Shown here piece by piece: positions 1 to 5,957 of a stretch of DNA of 6,777 bases. The notes below the pieces were generated by a model. The model was not told the origin of the DNA, did not search any database, and worked only from the letters and a program-made list of their open reading frames with translations. Positions within the stretch are counted from its first letter, which is position 1. Every line of letters begins with the position of its first letter. A program made the position numbers and the translations under genes. This DNA comes from Gemmatimonadaceae bacterium (GTDB taxonomy: Bacteria; Gemmatimonadota; Gemmatimonadetes; Gemmatimonadales; Gemmatimonadaceae). The DNA lies in NCBI GenBank assembly GCA_013361745.1, contig JABFXM010000154.1:1-6777 (forward strand). Reading direction: 5' to 3'.

Positions 1-327
1 GATCGGGCGGCCCTCCGGCCACCGCGTCCAGATCGACGCCGCGAAAATCGCGAGCGCCGCCACGAGAGCGAGCGTCGGCAGATCCCCGCGGAAGACCCCG
101 AGCCGCTCTCCGTGCACGACGATCGGCAGCAGTCCCGCCAGCGCCGCGCCCGCGAGCACGAACGGCTGATGCCCCGCCTCGCGCGCGATGCGGAAGAACT
201 CCCCCGCGCCCAGCGCCGCCGCGATCGCGAGCAGCGCCGCCAGCGCCCAGTCGCCGTACCAGATCGCGCCTAACGCGACGGGGATCGCCACCACCGAGAA
301 GAGAACCCGGCGCGTCAGCTCCGACAC
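1..327 (-). CDS. cdsA: Phosphatidate cytidylyltransferase (CDP-diglyceride synthetase), N-terminal part
   Basis: Integral membrane enzyme that makes CDP-diacylglycerol from phosphatidic acid and CTP, the precursor of bacterial phospholipids. The visible 109 codons run off the left edge, so the C-terminal catalytic signature is not in the window. Read from a GTG, the protein begins VSELTRRVLFSVVAIP, a short basic start followed by hydrophobic segments at about residues 9-43, 54-71 and 86-100. A GEFFRIARE stretch (42-50) lies after the first hydrophobic pair. This layout and its place directly after uppS match CdsA, which very commonly follows UppS. The GTG lies one base after the uppS TAG, so translational coupling is likely; a GGAAAGG stretch sits about 12 nt upstream of the GTG, rather far for a Shine-Dalgarno (SD) site. 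Identification rests on membrane pattern and context more than on a catalytic motif. Confidence 0.85.
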   Translation of the reverse strand, partial: MSELTRRVLFSVVAIPVALGAIWYGDWALAALLAIAAALGAGEFFRIAREAGHQPFVLAGAALAGLLPIVVHGERLGVFRGDLPTLALVAALAIFAASIWTRWPEGRPI

Positions 328-328
328 G

Positions 329-1075
329 CTACGCCGAGACCTTTCCGAACCGGCGCTCGCGACTCTGATACGCGACAATCGCCTCGTACAGCTCGCGCCG
401 CCCGAAGTCGGGCCAGAGCACCGGCGAGATGTACAGCTCGGCGTACGCGACCTGCCAGAGCAGGAAGTTCGAGATCCGCTGCTCGCCCGAGGTCCTGATC
501 AGGAGATCCGGATCGGGACACCCGGCGGTGAAGAGCCGCTTCTCGATCTCCGCCTCGGTGATCTCGCCCGGCGAGAGCTTTCCTGCCGCGACGTCCGCCG
601 CGATCGACCGCGTCGCGCGGAGGATCTCGGCCCGGCTCCCGTACGAGATGAAGAGGTTCAGCGTCAGCCGGTCGTTGTGTGCCGTCTGCGCCATCACGCG
701 GTCGACCGCGGCGCGCGCCGGCGGCGTCAGGCGATCGAGCTCGCCGAGCACCATCACCCGCACGCCGCGCTCCGCCAGCTCGTTCGCCTCGCGCGCGATG
801 TATTCCTCGAGCAGCGACATCAGCGCCGAGACTTCGGTAATCGGTCGCTGCCAGTTCTCCTGCGAGAACGCGAACAGCGAGAGCACCTCCACCCCGGCCT
901 CGATCGCTCCCTCGACCACCTCGCGCACCGACTTCATTCCGCTGCGGTGCCCCATCGGTCGTGGCATCAGGCGCTCGCGCGCCCAGCGTCCATTGCCATC
1001 CATGATGATGGCGATGTGGCGCGGCACGGCTCCGTTGAGGCGGATGCGCGCGAGCAGATCGGCGGCGGTCATCAC
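329..1075 (-). CDS. uppS: Undecaprenyl diphosphate synthase (di-trans,poly-cis)
   Basis: Cytosolic cis-prenyltransferase that extends farnesyl diphosphate with isopentenyl diphosphate to the C55 lipid carrier for peptidoglycan and other envelope polymers. The 248-residue product has the family motifs in order: MDGNGRWA at 25-32 with the catalytic Asp26, GHRSG at 42-46, FAFSQENW at 68-75, SYGSR at 144-148 (where many homologues have NYGGR), and RTSGEQRISNFLLWQ at 194-208. Length is normal for the family. Two starts are possible: GTG at 1075 or the next codon, ATG at 1072. A GAGGG about 9 nt upstream favours GTG, but ATG cannot be excluded. It starts 20 nt after the frr stop and ends in TAG, one base before cdsA. 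It therefore belongs to the same operon, linking lipid-carrier and phospholipid synthesis to translation genes. Confidence 0.97.
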   Translation of the reverse strand: MMTAADLLARIRLNGAVPRHIAIIMDGNGRWARERLMPRPMGHRSGMKSVREVVEGAIEAGVEVLSLFAFSQENWQRPITEVSALMSLLEEYIAREANELAERGVRVMVLGELDRLTPPARAAVDRVMAQTAHNDRLTLNLFISYGSRAEILRATRSIAADVAAGKLSPGEITEAEIEKRLFTAGCPDPDLLIRTSGEQRISNFLLWQVAYAELYISPVLWPDFGRRELYEAIVAYQSRERRFGKVSA

Positions 1076-1095
1076 GAGCGTCGGCCCTCGCGGGC

Positions 1096-1650
1096 TCAGA
1101 CCTCCATGATCTCGGCTTCCTTCGCCTTGATCAGATCGTCGATCTTCTTGATCGCGTCGTCGTGCACCTTCTGGATGTCCTTCTCGAAGTGCTTCTTGTC
1201 GTCCTCGGGGACGCCGTCCGACTTCTTCACCTTGTCGCGCGCTTCCGTGCGCGCGTGGCGGATGGCGACGCGACCTTCCTCGGCGTACTTGTGGACGATC
1301 TTCACGAGGTCCTTGCGCCGCTGCTCGTTCATCGACGGCAACGGCACGCGGACGATGTTCCCCTGCACCGCCGGGTCGAGCCCGAGATCCGACTCGCGGA
1401 TCGCCTTCTCGACCGCCTTGATCTGCCCCTTGTCGAAGGGCGTCACGATCAGCATCCGCGGCTCCGGCGCGGAGACCGTCGCGACCTGGTTGATCGGCAT
1501 CTGCTGGCCGTACATCTCGACGCGCACGGTGTCGAGCATCGTCGGCGACGCCTTCCCCGAGCGGACGCCGGAGAACTCCTTGCGCGTGTTGTCGATCGCG
1601 CGGTCCATCTGCTGCCGCGCCGAATTGAGAATGGGTGTGAGTGCGCTCAT
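1096..1650 (-). CDS. frr: Ribosome recycling factor
   Basis: Acts with EF-G to split post-termination ribosomes so that subunits can be reused. The 184-residue length is typical of RRF. Helical domain I is formed by the N-terminal helix (about 1-30) and residues from about 105 to the end. Beta domain II lies between them and contains [12 protein letters not shown] (28-39). The signature [17 protein letters not shown] is at 101-117, and the conserved Arg-rich helix [12 protein letters not shown] is at 128-139. The last residues are rich in Lys, Asp and Glu, as usual. The ATG overlaps the pyrH stop as ATGA (4 nt) and no strong SD site is visible. Expression therefore probably depends on ribosomes finishing pyrH, which matters because pyrH has an internal stop. 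Confidence 0.98.
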   Translation of the reverse strand: MSALTPILNSARQQMDRAIDNTRKEFSGVRSGKASPTMLDTVRVEMYGQQMPINQVATVSAPEPRMLIVTPFDKGQIKAVEKAIRESDLGLDPAVQGNIVRVPLPSMNEQRRKDLVKIVHKYAEEGRVAIRHARTEARDKVKKSDGVPEDDKKHFEKDIQKVHDDAIKKIDDLIKAKEAEIMEV

Positions 1651-2360
1651 CTGACGAGGGTGCCCACGCGCTCGCCGCGGGTCGCGGCCGCGACGGCGCC
1701 TTGGCTGTGGATGTTCAGCACGATCAGCGGAAGCTTGTTCTCGCTGCAGAGCGTGATCGCCGTCTGGTCCATCACCCCGAGCTGATCGACGATCACGTCG
1801 CGGTAGCTCATCTCGGTGAAGAACTTCGCCTGCGGGTCCTTCTTCGGGTCGGCCGAATACACCCCGTCGACGCTGGTCGCCTTGATGATGACGTCGGCCT
1901 TCATCTGGATCGCGCGCAGCACGGCGGCGGTGTCGGTGGAAAAATACGGGTTCCCCGTTCCCGCGGCAAAGATCACCGTCCGTCCCTTCTCGAAGTGCCG
2001 CAGCGCGCGGCGGCGGATGTACGGCTCCGCGAGCTACTCCATCCGGATCGCCGTCATAACACGGGTGTCGACGCCCATCCGCTCCAGCACGTCCTGCAGC
2101 GCCAGCGCGTTGATGACGGTGCCGAGCATCCCCATGTAGTCGGCGCCGACGCGGTCCATGCCGACCTTCGCCAGCTGTGCGCCGCGGACGATGTTCCCGC
2201 CCCCGATCACGAGCCCGACGCTGACTCCCTGATCAACCACATGCTTCACTTCACTGGCGAGCCGCTTCACGACGTCGAAGTCGAAGCCGAATCCTTTCTC
2301 CCCGGCGAGCGCCTCGCCGGAGAGCTTGAGGAGGATCCGCTTGTAGTGCAGGTCGGGCAC
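1647..2360 (-). pseudogene. pyrH: UMP kinase, reading frame interrupted by an in-frame TAG at codon 109
   Basis: Uridylate kinase (amino-acid kinase fold) phosphorylates UMP to UDP and is normally single-copy and essential. The frame opens at GTG 2360, 8 nt after the tsf stop, with an AGGAG about 11 nt upstream. Codons 1-108 contain [13 protein letters not shown] (6-18), [11 protein letters not shown] (51-61) and [17 protein letters not shown] (74-90). Codon 109 is TAG (2036-2034). The same frame continues without any shift as [18 protein letters not shown] (110-127), [14 protein letters not shown] (133-146) and DGVYSADP (165-172), and ends with TGA overlapping frr. Full length would be 237 codons, normal for PyrH. 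The family usually has a polar residue, often Gln, just before the (V/L)AEPYIRR segment, so CAG to TAG is the simplest origin. Without readthrough, the 108-residue fragment lacks the UMP- and ATP-site segments and should be inactive. Sequencing error is a live alternative. Confidence 0.9.
2034..2036 (-). other. pyrH: Internal amber codon in pyrH
   Basis: The plus strand reads cta here, which is TAG on the coding strand. The flanking codons are GAG (Glu108) and CTC (Leu110). Conserved UMP kinase sequence lies directly on both sides in the same frame, so a point substitution explains it and an insertion or deletion does not. Confidence 0.95.
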
Positions 2361-2368
2361 TGGTGGCC

Positions 2369-3250
2369 TTACTCCTGGCCCATCTGGAAGCGCGCGAAGC
2401 GGCGAATCTTCAGCCCCGCGCCTGCGGCGCTCACGATGTCGCGGATCGACTTCGAGTCGTCGCGGATCCACGGCTGGTCCACCAGCGTGACCTCCTTGTA
2501 GTACTTCTCGATCCGGCCGCCGACCATCTTCTCGACGATGTTCGCCGGCTTCCCGCTAGCCGCCGCCTGCTCGGTGAAGATGCGCCGCTCGCGGTCGACG
2601 AGATCCTGCGGGACCTCCTCGCGGTTCACCGCCGCCGGCACCGTCGGCACGCCCGCCGCGACGTGCTCGGCCACCGTGCGCGCCAGCTGCTGCACCGCAT
2701 CGCCGCTGCCGCCGGTCACCTCGACCATCGCCGCGACCTTGCCGTTGTGGTGGACGTAGGTGCCGAGCGCGCCGTCGGTCTTGAAGCGCGCGTAGCGGCG
2801 AACCACGAGGTTCTCACCGATCGTCCCCGACAGCTCCTTCAGCGCGCCTTCGACCGTCGTGCCGCCGACCTTCTGCGAGAGGAGCGCCGAGCCCTCGGCG
2901 TTGTTCACCACCCCGTCGATCGCGTCCGCCTTCAGCAGCGTGTCGGCGATCTGGTCGACGAGCTTGCCGAAGCCCTCGTTCCGCGCGACGAAGTCGGTCT
3001 CGGAGTTCACCTCGACGAGGACGCCGGTCTTCCCGTCCGGGCTCACGCGGGCGACGATCTTCCCCTCGCTCGCCGCGCGCCCCGCGCGCTTCTCGGCCTT
3101 CGCGATCCCCTTCTTGCGGAGGAGCTCGATGGCGGACTCCATGGTCCCCTTCGTCTCCTCGAGCGCCTTCTTGCATTCCATCATCCCGGCGCCGGTGCGC
3201 TGGCGGAGCTCCTGCACGTCCTTCGCCGTGAACGTCGTCGTCGTGGTCAT
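2369..3250 (-). CDS. tsf: Translation elongation factor Ts
   Basis: Guanine nucleotide exchange factor that releases GDP from EF-Tu in the cytosol. The 293-residue protein starts with a Thr-rich leader (codons ACC ACG ACG ACG ACG). A UBA-like N-terminal domain follows (about 7-45, with [16 protein letters not shown] at 15-30). Next comes the core with the EF-Tu-contacting TDFV motif at 85-88 inside [14 protein letters not shown]. Two dimerisation-type subdomains fill the rest, and the C-terminus ends [14 protein letters not shown], as in full-length EF-Ts. AGGGA about 7-8 nt before the ATG is a usable SD site. It lies 99 nt downstream of rpsB, the classic S2/EF-Ts pairing, and its TAA is 8 nt before the pyrH GTG. 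The gap upstream may carry its own promoter. Confidence 0.98.
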   Translation of the reverse strand: MTTTTTFTAKDVQELRQRTGAGMMECKKALEETKGTMESAIELLRKKGIAKAEKRAGRAASEGKIVARVSPDGKTGVLVEVNSETDFVARNEGFGKLVDQIADTLLKADAIDGVVNNAEGSALLSQKVGGTTVEGALKELSGTIGENLVVRRYARFKTDGALGTYVHHNGKVAAMVEVTGGSGDAVQQLARTVAEHVAAGVPTVPAAVNREEVPQDLVDRERRIFTEQAAASGKPANIVEKMVGGRIEKYYKEVTLVDQPWIRDDSKSIRDIVSAAGAGLKIRRFARFQMGQE

Positions 3251-3286
3251 CTCGTCATCCCTGCGTGAACCGCTGTGTCGTGGAAA

Positions 3287-3312
3287 CGCCGCCGACCGAA
3301 CGGCCGGCGGCG
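3287..3312 (-). promoter_or_regulatory. GC-rich hairpin in the rpsB-tsf gap
   Basis: Arms CGCCGCCG (3287-3294) and CGGCGGCG (3305-3312) are perfect 8-bp complements around a 10-base centre. CC/GG inside that centre can pair further, leaving a GAAC loop on the plus strand and one mismatch. On the coding strand it is followed only by TTTCC, which is weak for an intrinsic terminator. It could be an attenuator between rpsB and tsf, an RNA stabiliser or, if the promoter-like island just upstream is real, a 5'-end stem-loop of a tsf transcript. Confidence 0.4.
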
Positions 3313-3317
3313 TATGG

Positions 3318-3346
3318 ATTCTACATAAAGTGCCGTGCGACGACAG
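3318..3346 (-). promoter_or_regulatory. Possible internal promoter for tsf-pyrH-frr-uppS-cdsA
   Basis: An AT-rich patch in very GC-rich surroundings gives TAGAAT (3323-3318 on the minus strand), five of six matches to a sigma-70-type -10 box. The best-spaced -35 candidate, CTGTCG at 3346-3341 with a 17-nt spacer, matches only three of six positions. The expected start point is near 3311, at the base of the downstream hairpin. The composition contrast is real; promoter activity is inference. Confidence 0.3.
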
Positions 3347-3349
3347 GCC

Positions 3350-4264
3350 TCAGGCGCCGGCTTCCTCGCCCTCGTCGCCGCCCTCGGCGCCCTCACCGCC
3401 TTCGGCTGCCTCTCCCTCGGCGCCGCCCTTCCGCATCGCGGCGATCGCCTCGGGCTTCGCCCGGCGCCGGCGCGGACGGCGACGGCGCTTGCGCTCGTCG
3501 TCACCCGCCGCGGCTTCCATCCCGCGATCGCTGCTGTAGGTGCTCTCCTCGCCTTCCTCGACCGACGCGCGCACCGGAGCCTCGCGGCGCGCCTCCTCGA
3601 TCGTGTCGGCGATGGTCTTCGTGATCAGCTCGACCGAGCGGATCGCGTCGTCGTTGCCCGCGATCGGCACCGTGATCAGATCCGGGTCCGCGTTCGTGTC
3701 GACGACGGCGACCATCGGGATCCCGAGCTTGTTCGCCTCGCTGACCGCGATGCGCTCCTTCTTCGAGTCGACGACGAAGATGAGGCCGGGCAGGCGCATC
3801 ATGTTGCTGATGCCGCTGAAGTACTTCGCGAGCTTGTCGCGCTCGCGCGACATCATCAGCTGCTCCTTCTTCGTGTAGTTCGAGAACTCGCCGCCCTCTT
3901 CCGCACCGGCCTGCAGCTCCTTGAGCCGACGGAGCTGCTTCTTCACGGTGTTGAAGTTGGTGAGCATCCCGCCGAGCCAGCGCTCGGTGACGTACATCGC
4001 GCCGCAGCGCTCCGCTTCCTGCCGGACGAGGCCGGCGAGCTGGCGCTTGGTGCAGACGAAGAGGACGTTCTCGCCGCGCATGATGACCTCGCGCACGAGC
4101 TTCTGCGCGAGCTCCACCTGCCGGAGCGTCTTCTGGAGATCGATGATGTGGATCCCGTTCCGCTCCGCGAAATTGAAGTGGCGCATCTTCGGGTTCCAGC
4201 GGCGGGTCTGGTGTCCGAAATGGACACCGGCGGCGAGCAACTGCTCGAGGGTGATGCCGGCCAT
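3350..4264 (-). CDS. rpsB: 30S ribosomal protein S2 with a long charged C-terminal extension
   Basis: Small-subunit protein S2, which binds late at the 30S neck and aids recruitment of S1 and mRNA. The core (about 1-228) is canonical: LLAAGVHFGHQTRRWNPKM (9-27), NGIHIIDLQKT (36-46), ERWLGGMLTNF (94-104), LPGLIFVVDSKKE (158-170), IPMVAVVDTNADP (182-194) and IAGNDDAIRSVELI (201-214). Beyond it lies an extension of about 75 residues. This has an acidic linker (EEGEES near 236-241), a basic block (KRRRRPRRRRAK, 259-270), then a Gly/Ala/Glu tail (GGAEGEAAEGG onward) to residue 304. The tail is in frame, with coding base usage like the core. A clean AGGAG lies 8 nt before the ATG. It is 142 nt after rpsI and 99 nt before tsf. 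Confidence 0.97.
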   Translation of the reverse strand: MAGITLEQLLAAGVHFGHQTRRWNPKMRHFNFAERNGIHIIDLQKTLRQVELAQKLVREVIMRGENVLFVCTKRQLAGLVRQEAERCGAMYVTERWLGGMLTNFNTVKKQLRRLKELQAGAEEGGEFSNYTKKEQLMMSRERDKLAKYFSGISNMMRLPGLIFVVDSKKERIAVSEANKLGIPMVAVVDTNADPDLITVPIAGNDDAIRSVELITKTIADTIEEARREAPVRASVEEGEESTYSSDRGMEAAAGDDERKRRRRPRRRRAKPEAIAAMRKGGAEGEAAEGGEGAEGGDEGEEAGA

Positions 4265-4366
4265 GCGAACTGCTCCTGATCGGTTCGTGTCGTCCGCGGC
4301 TCTTCGCTGCCATCGCCGACCGGAACGTATCCGGCACCCGACGACGACTGGAACCGCGTGTGAGAT

Positions 4367-4393
4367 CGGTGCGCGCGACGATCGCGCGCACCG
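4367..4393 (-). terminator. Perfect 12-bp hairpin just after rpsI
   Basis: CGGTGCGCGCGA (4367-4378) and TCGCGCGCACCG (4382-4393) are exact reverse complements around a CGA loop, 13 nt past the rpsI stop codon. The position suits the end of the rplM-rpsI transcript. On the minus strand, however, the stem is followed by ATCTCACACG and not a run of T, so intrinsic termination is doubtful. It may instead protect or process the 3' end, or act as a partial terminator before rpsB. Confidence 0.45.
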
Positions 4394-4406
4394 TGCTGCG
4401 TCCTGC

Positions 4407-4799
4407 CTAGCGCTTGCTGAACTGGAAGCGCTTGCGGGCCTTCGGACGGCCCGGCTTCTTGCGCTCCACCGCGCGCGCGTCGCGCGTCAGGAGCCCGAGG
4501 TCACGCAGCTTGCGCCGATGACCTTCGTCGATCTTCACCAGCGCGCGGGCGACCGCGAGCCGGAGCGCGCCGGCCTGACCGGTGACGCCACCACCCTCGA
4601 GGTTCGCCTTCACGTCGTAGCGGCCGAGGAGGTCGGTCGCGGTGAACGGCTGCTGGATCGCGGAGACGAGCGAGGGGCGCGGGAAATAGTCGCCGAGCGT
4701 CCGCCCGTTGACGTCCCACTTGCCGCTGCCGGCCTTCAGGTACACGCGGCAGACCGCTTCCTTCCGCCGACCGACGCTGTGGATCTGGCTGTCCGCCAT
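4407..4799 (-). CDS. rpsI: 30S ribosomal protein S9
   Basis: Small-subunit head protein whose C-terminal tail reaches the P-site tRNA. The product is 130 residues, normal for bacteria. It shows the N-terminal GRRKEAVCRVYL (10-21), the glycine-rich loop EGGGVTGQAGALRLAVARAL (68-87), and the universal basic tail with KKPGRPKARKR at 114-124 ending FQFSKR. The frame stops at TAG exactly after SKR, so TAG is a true stop codon in this genome. Its ATG overlaps the rplM stop by one base (TAATG), so the two proteins are translationally coupled, as in the usual L13-S9 operon. The SD site is weak, consistent with coupling. Confidence 0.99.
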   Translation of the reverse strand: MADSQIHSVGRRKEAVCRVYLKAGSGKWDVNGRTLGDYFPRPSLVSAIQQPFTATDLLGRYDVKANLEGGGVTGQAGALRLAVARALVKIDEGHRRKLRDLGLLTRDARAVERKKPGRPKARKRFQFSKR

Positions 4800-5248
4800 T
4801 ACTTCGTCTCGCTCTGCTTGAGGTTCAGGGTCTTGGGCTGCTGGGCCTTGTGCGGATGCTCGGCGCCGGGGTAGACACGGAGCTTCAGCCGCAGCTTCTG
4901 GCGGCCGAGGGCGTTCTTCGGGAGCATCCCGTAGACCGCCTTCTCGATCACCCGCTCCGGGTGCTTCGCGATCACTTCCGCGAAGGGGGTGAAGCGCTCG
5001 TGTCCCATGTAGCCCGTGTGGCGGAAGTACTGCTTCTGCTCCGCCTTCTTGCCGGTCACCGCGACCTTCGCCGCGTTGATGACGATGACGTTGTCGCCCG
5101 TGTCCATGTGCGGGGTGAACGTCGGCTTGTGCTTGCCGCGGATGATCTTGGCGATCTGCGACGCCAGGCGGCCGAGCACCATGCCCTCGGCGTCGACGAC
5201 ATACCAGTCGTGCTGGATGTCGGTCGGGGTGGCGGTGAAAGTCTTCAT
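4799..5248 (-). CDS. rplM: 50S ribosomal protein L13
   Basis: Early-assembling large-subunit protein. I chose the ATG at 5248 because it gives the canonical start [20 protein letters not shown] and 149 residues. The frame stays open further upstream, but that part is not L13-like and overlaps the leader and promoter. Motifs are [20 protein letters not shown] (22-41), [17 protein letters not shown] (52-68), YFRHTGYMG (74-82), and the signature [14 protein letters not shown] (103-116) followed by [11 protein letters not shown] (123-133). Only a poor GGA lies about 8 nt before the ATG, unusual for a highly expressed ribosomal gene and suggestive of leader control. It is the first gene of a two-gene unit with rpsI, driven by the promoter at 5332-5360. 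Confidence 0.98.
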   Translation of the reverse strand: MKTFTATPTDIQHDWYVVDAEGMVLGRLASQIAKIIRGKHKPTFTPHMDTGDNVIVINAAKVAVTGKKAEQKQYFRHTGYMGHERFTPFAEVIAKHPERVIEKAVYGMLPKNALGRQKLRLKLRVYPGAEHPHKAQQPKTLNLKQSETK

Positions 5249-5279
5249 GACAGGTCCAGAGAATTCAGTCGGAGCCCTC

Positions 5280-5299
5280 GCGCATCCGGATCGGTGCGC
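5280..5299 (-). promoter_or_regulatory. Stem-loop in the rplM leader
   Basis: GCGCA (5280-5284) pairs with TGCGC (5295-5299) and CCG (5286-5288) pairs with CGG (5292-5294). Position 5285 is a one-base bulge and the loop is three bases. It lies about 31 nt upstream of the rplM start codon, inside the predicted 5' UTR. L13 is known to repress its own operon in E. coli, so a feedback site here is conceivable but unproven. Confidence 0.3.
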
Positions 5300-5331
5300 C
5301 GAAGGCCCTAGGGGTTTTTCGACAGACAAGT

Positions 5332-5360
5332 AAGCTACGAAAGGAGTTAGGCGTTGTCAA
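5332..5360 (-). promoter_or_regulatory. Sigma-70-type promoter of rplM-rpsI
   Basis: On the minus strand a perfect -35 box TTGACA (5360-5355) is followed after exactly 17 nt by TAGCTT (5337-5332) as the -10. Initiation would fall near 5320-5327 and give a leader of roughly 70-80 nt. The -10 keeps the key first TA and last T. It lies directly upstream of a ribosomal protein operon, where a strong housekeeping promoter is expected. Confidence 0.75.
5341..5346 (+). promoter_or_regulatory. Shine-Dalgarno-like AAGGAG before a TTG codon
   Basis: AAGGAG lies 7 nt before a TTG at 5354 that opens the same frame as the exported-protein gene. This argues for an upstream start adding 17 residues. The site falls inside the spacer of the opposite-strand rplM promoter, so it may be coincidental. 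Confidence 0.35.
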
Positions 5361-5404
5361 CGGACTGGGCTTGCGCGATCTCGGCGTCCTCGCGAGCGTT
5401 GCGC

Positions 5405-5950
5405 ATGGCCATCTCGCACCCCTCCCCGAGCCCTCGCCAGAGGCCCGCACATCGCGCCGTCGCGGCGTTAGTCGCTGGCATCGCCGCGTTCGTCTCGGTC
5501 GCCGCTTCGTGCGGCGGTCGCAACGACGCCACCCTCACCGGCCTCTGCGAGGGGCACGCGGCGACGCAGCGCGTCGCGGCGACGGTCGACACGGTCCTCC
5601 CCTACGCGGGCGCCGGCCTCGCCGCGCTGAAGGGCACGCGCTTCACCCTCGGTCTCGCCTTCTCGCCGCCGCCGCCGACCGGCCCGGCCGCGGGCACCGC
5701 CGAGTGCCAGGGCGCGATCGGAGAGGCGCGCTTCAGCGGCGACCTGCCGGCGCCGCTTCGAACCGCGGCCGCGGAGAACGGCATCGCCGGATGGCGGATC
5801 GAGGGCGACACGATCCTCGTCGGACTCAACCCGCGCGCGCGCGACAACAACCTCGTGATGTCGCTCCCGCTGAAGGGCGGACGCGGCCACTGGTCGCTCT
5901 CGACCTTCGCCGGCGAAGTCGCGCGCGGAAACGCGACCGCGGGACGTTGA
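5405..5950 (+). CDS. Unrecognised exported protein, putative lipoprotein
   Basis: I do not recognise the family. Read from ATG 5405, it is 181 residues. A basic N-terminus (RQRPAHR, 11-17) and a hydrophobic stretch (AVAALVAGIAAFVSVAAS, 18-35) lead directly to Cys36, giving a lipoprotein-like SVAASC. This is a loose lipobox, since the -3 position is Ala and not Leu. A mature domain of about 145 residues follows. It has Cys48 (GLCEG) and Cys101 (AECQG), a possible disulfide pair. It also has a Pro run (FSPPPPTGP, 86-94) and a C-terminal region with alternating hydrophobic stretches (WRIEGDTILVGLNP, MSLPLKGGRGHWSLS) that looks beta-rich. High third-position GC along the frame supports a real gene. 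An alternative start, TTG at 5354, has a far better SD site but would put an unusual 17-residue extension before the signal. The gene is divergent from rplM and converges on the biotin-carrier gene with 7 nt between the stop codons. Confidence 0.75.
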   Translation: MAISHPSPSPRQRPAHRAVAALVAGIAAFVSVAASCGGRNDATLTGLCEGHAATQRVAATVDTVLPYAGAGLAALKGTRFTLGLAFSPPPPTGPAAGTAECQGAIGEARFSGDLPAPLRTAAAENGIAGWRIEGDTILVGLNPRARDNNLVMSLPLKGGRGHWSLSTFAGEVARGNATAGR

Positions 5951-5957
5951 AGCGCCG

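Noticed and set aside
188..1654. A 488-codon open frame on the plus strand opposite uppS and frr
   Set aside because: It is antisense to two securely identified genes; its Arg-rich low-complexity translation resembles no family. Long antisense frames are expected where third codon positions are mostly G or C.
2020..2045. Frameshift as the cause of the pyrH interruption
   Set aside because: Conserved residues on both sides of the TAG lie in one frame with no missing or extra base, so a point substitution is sufficient.
2034..2471. Extended N-terminus for pyrH starting at 2471
   Set aside because: The extra residues are Arg-rich, unlike UMP kinase, and overlap tsf coding sequence. GTG at 2360 gives the normal family start just after the tsf stop.
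1641..2501. Plus-strand open frame opposite pyrH
   Set aside because: It is a shadow of the real coding strand, rich in Arg, His, Asp and Leu with no motif. It offers no alternative explanation for the pyrH stop.
3247..3258. Three-codon mini-ORF (ATG ACG AGA TGA) overlapping the tsf start
   Set aside because: The AGGGA in front is too close to serve that ATG and fits the tsf ATG instead. So short a match is likely chance.
2363..4279. Two long plus-strand open frames opposite tsf and rpsB
   Set aside because: They follow the same shadow pattern, opposite highly conserved translation genes, with no recognisable domain.
4265..4366. A promoter for rpsB (TTCCAG and TACGTT, 18-nt spacing)
   Set aside because: Both boxes match the consensus poorly and the spacing is long. 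I see nothing strong enough to annotate, although some rpsB promoter here is plausible.
5306..5319. CCCTAGGG followed by G and five T on the plus strand as an intrinsic terminator
   Set aside because: The palindrome has no loop, no plus-strand gene ends just upstream, and the stretch lies inside the rplM leader on the other strand.
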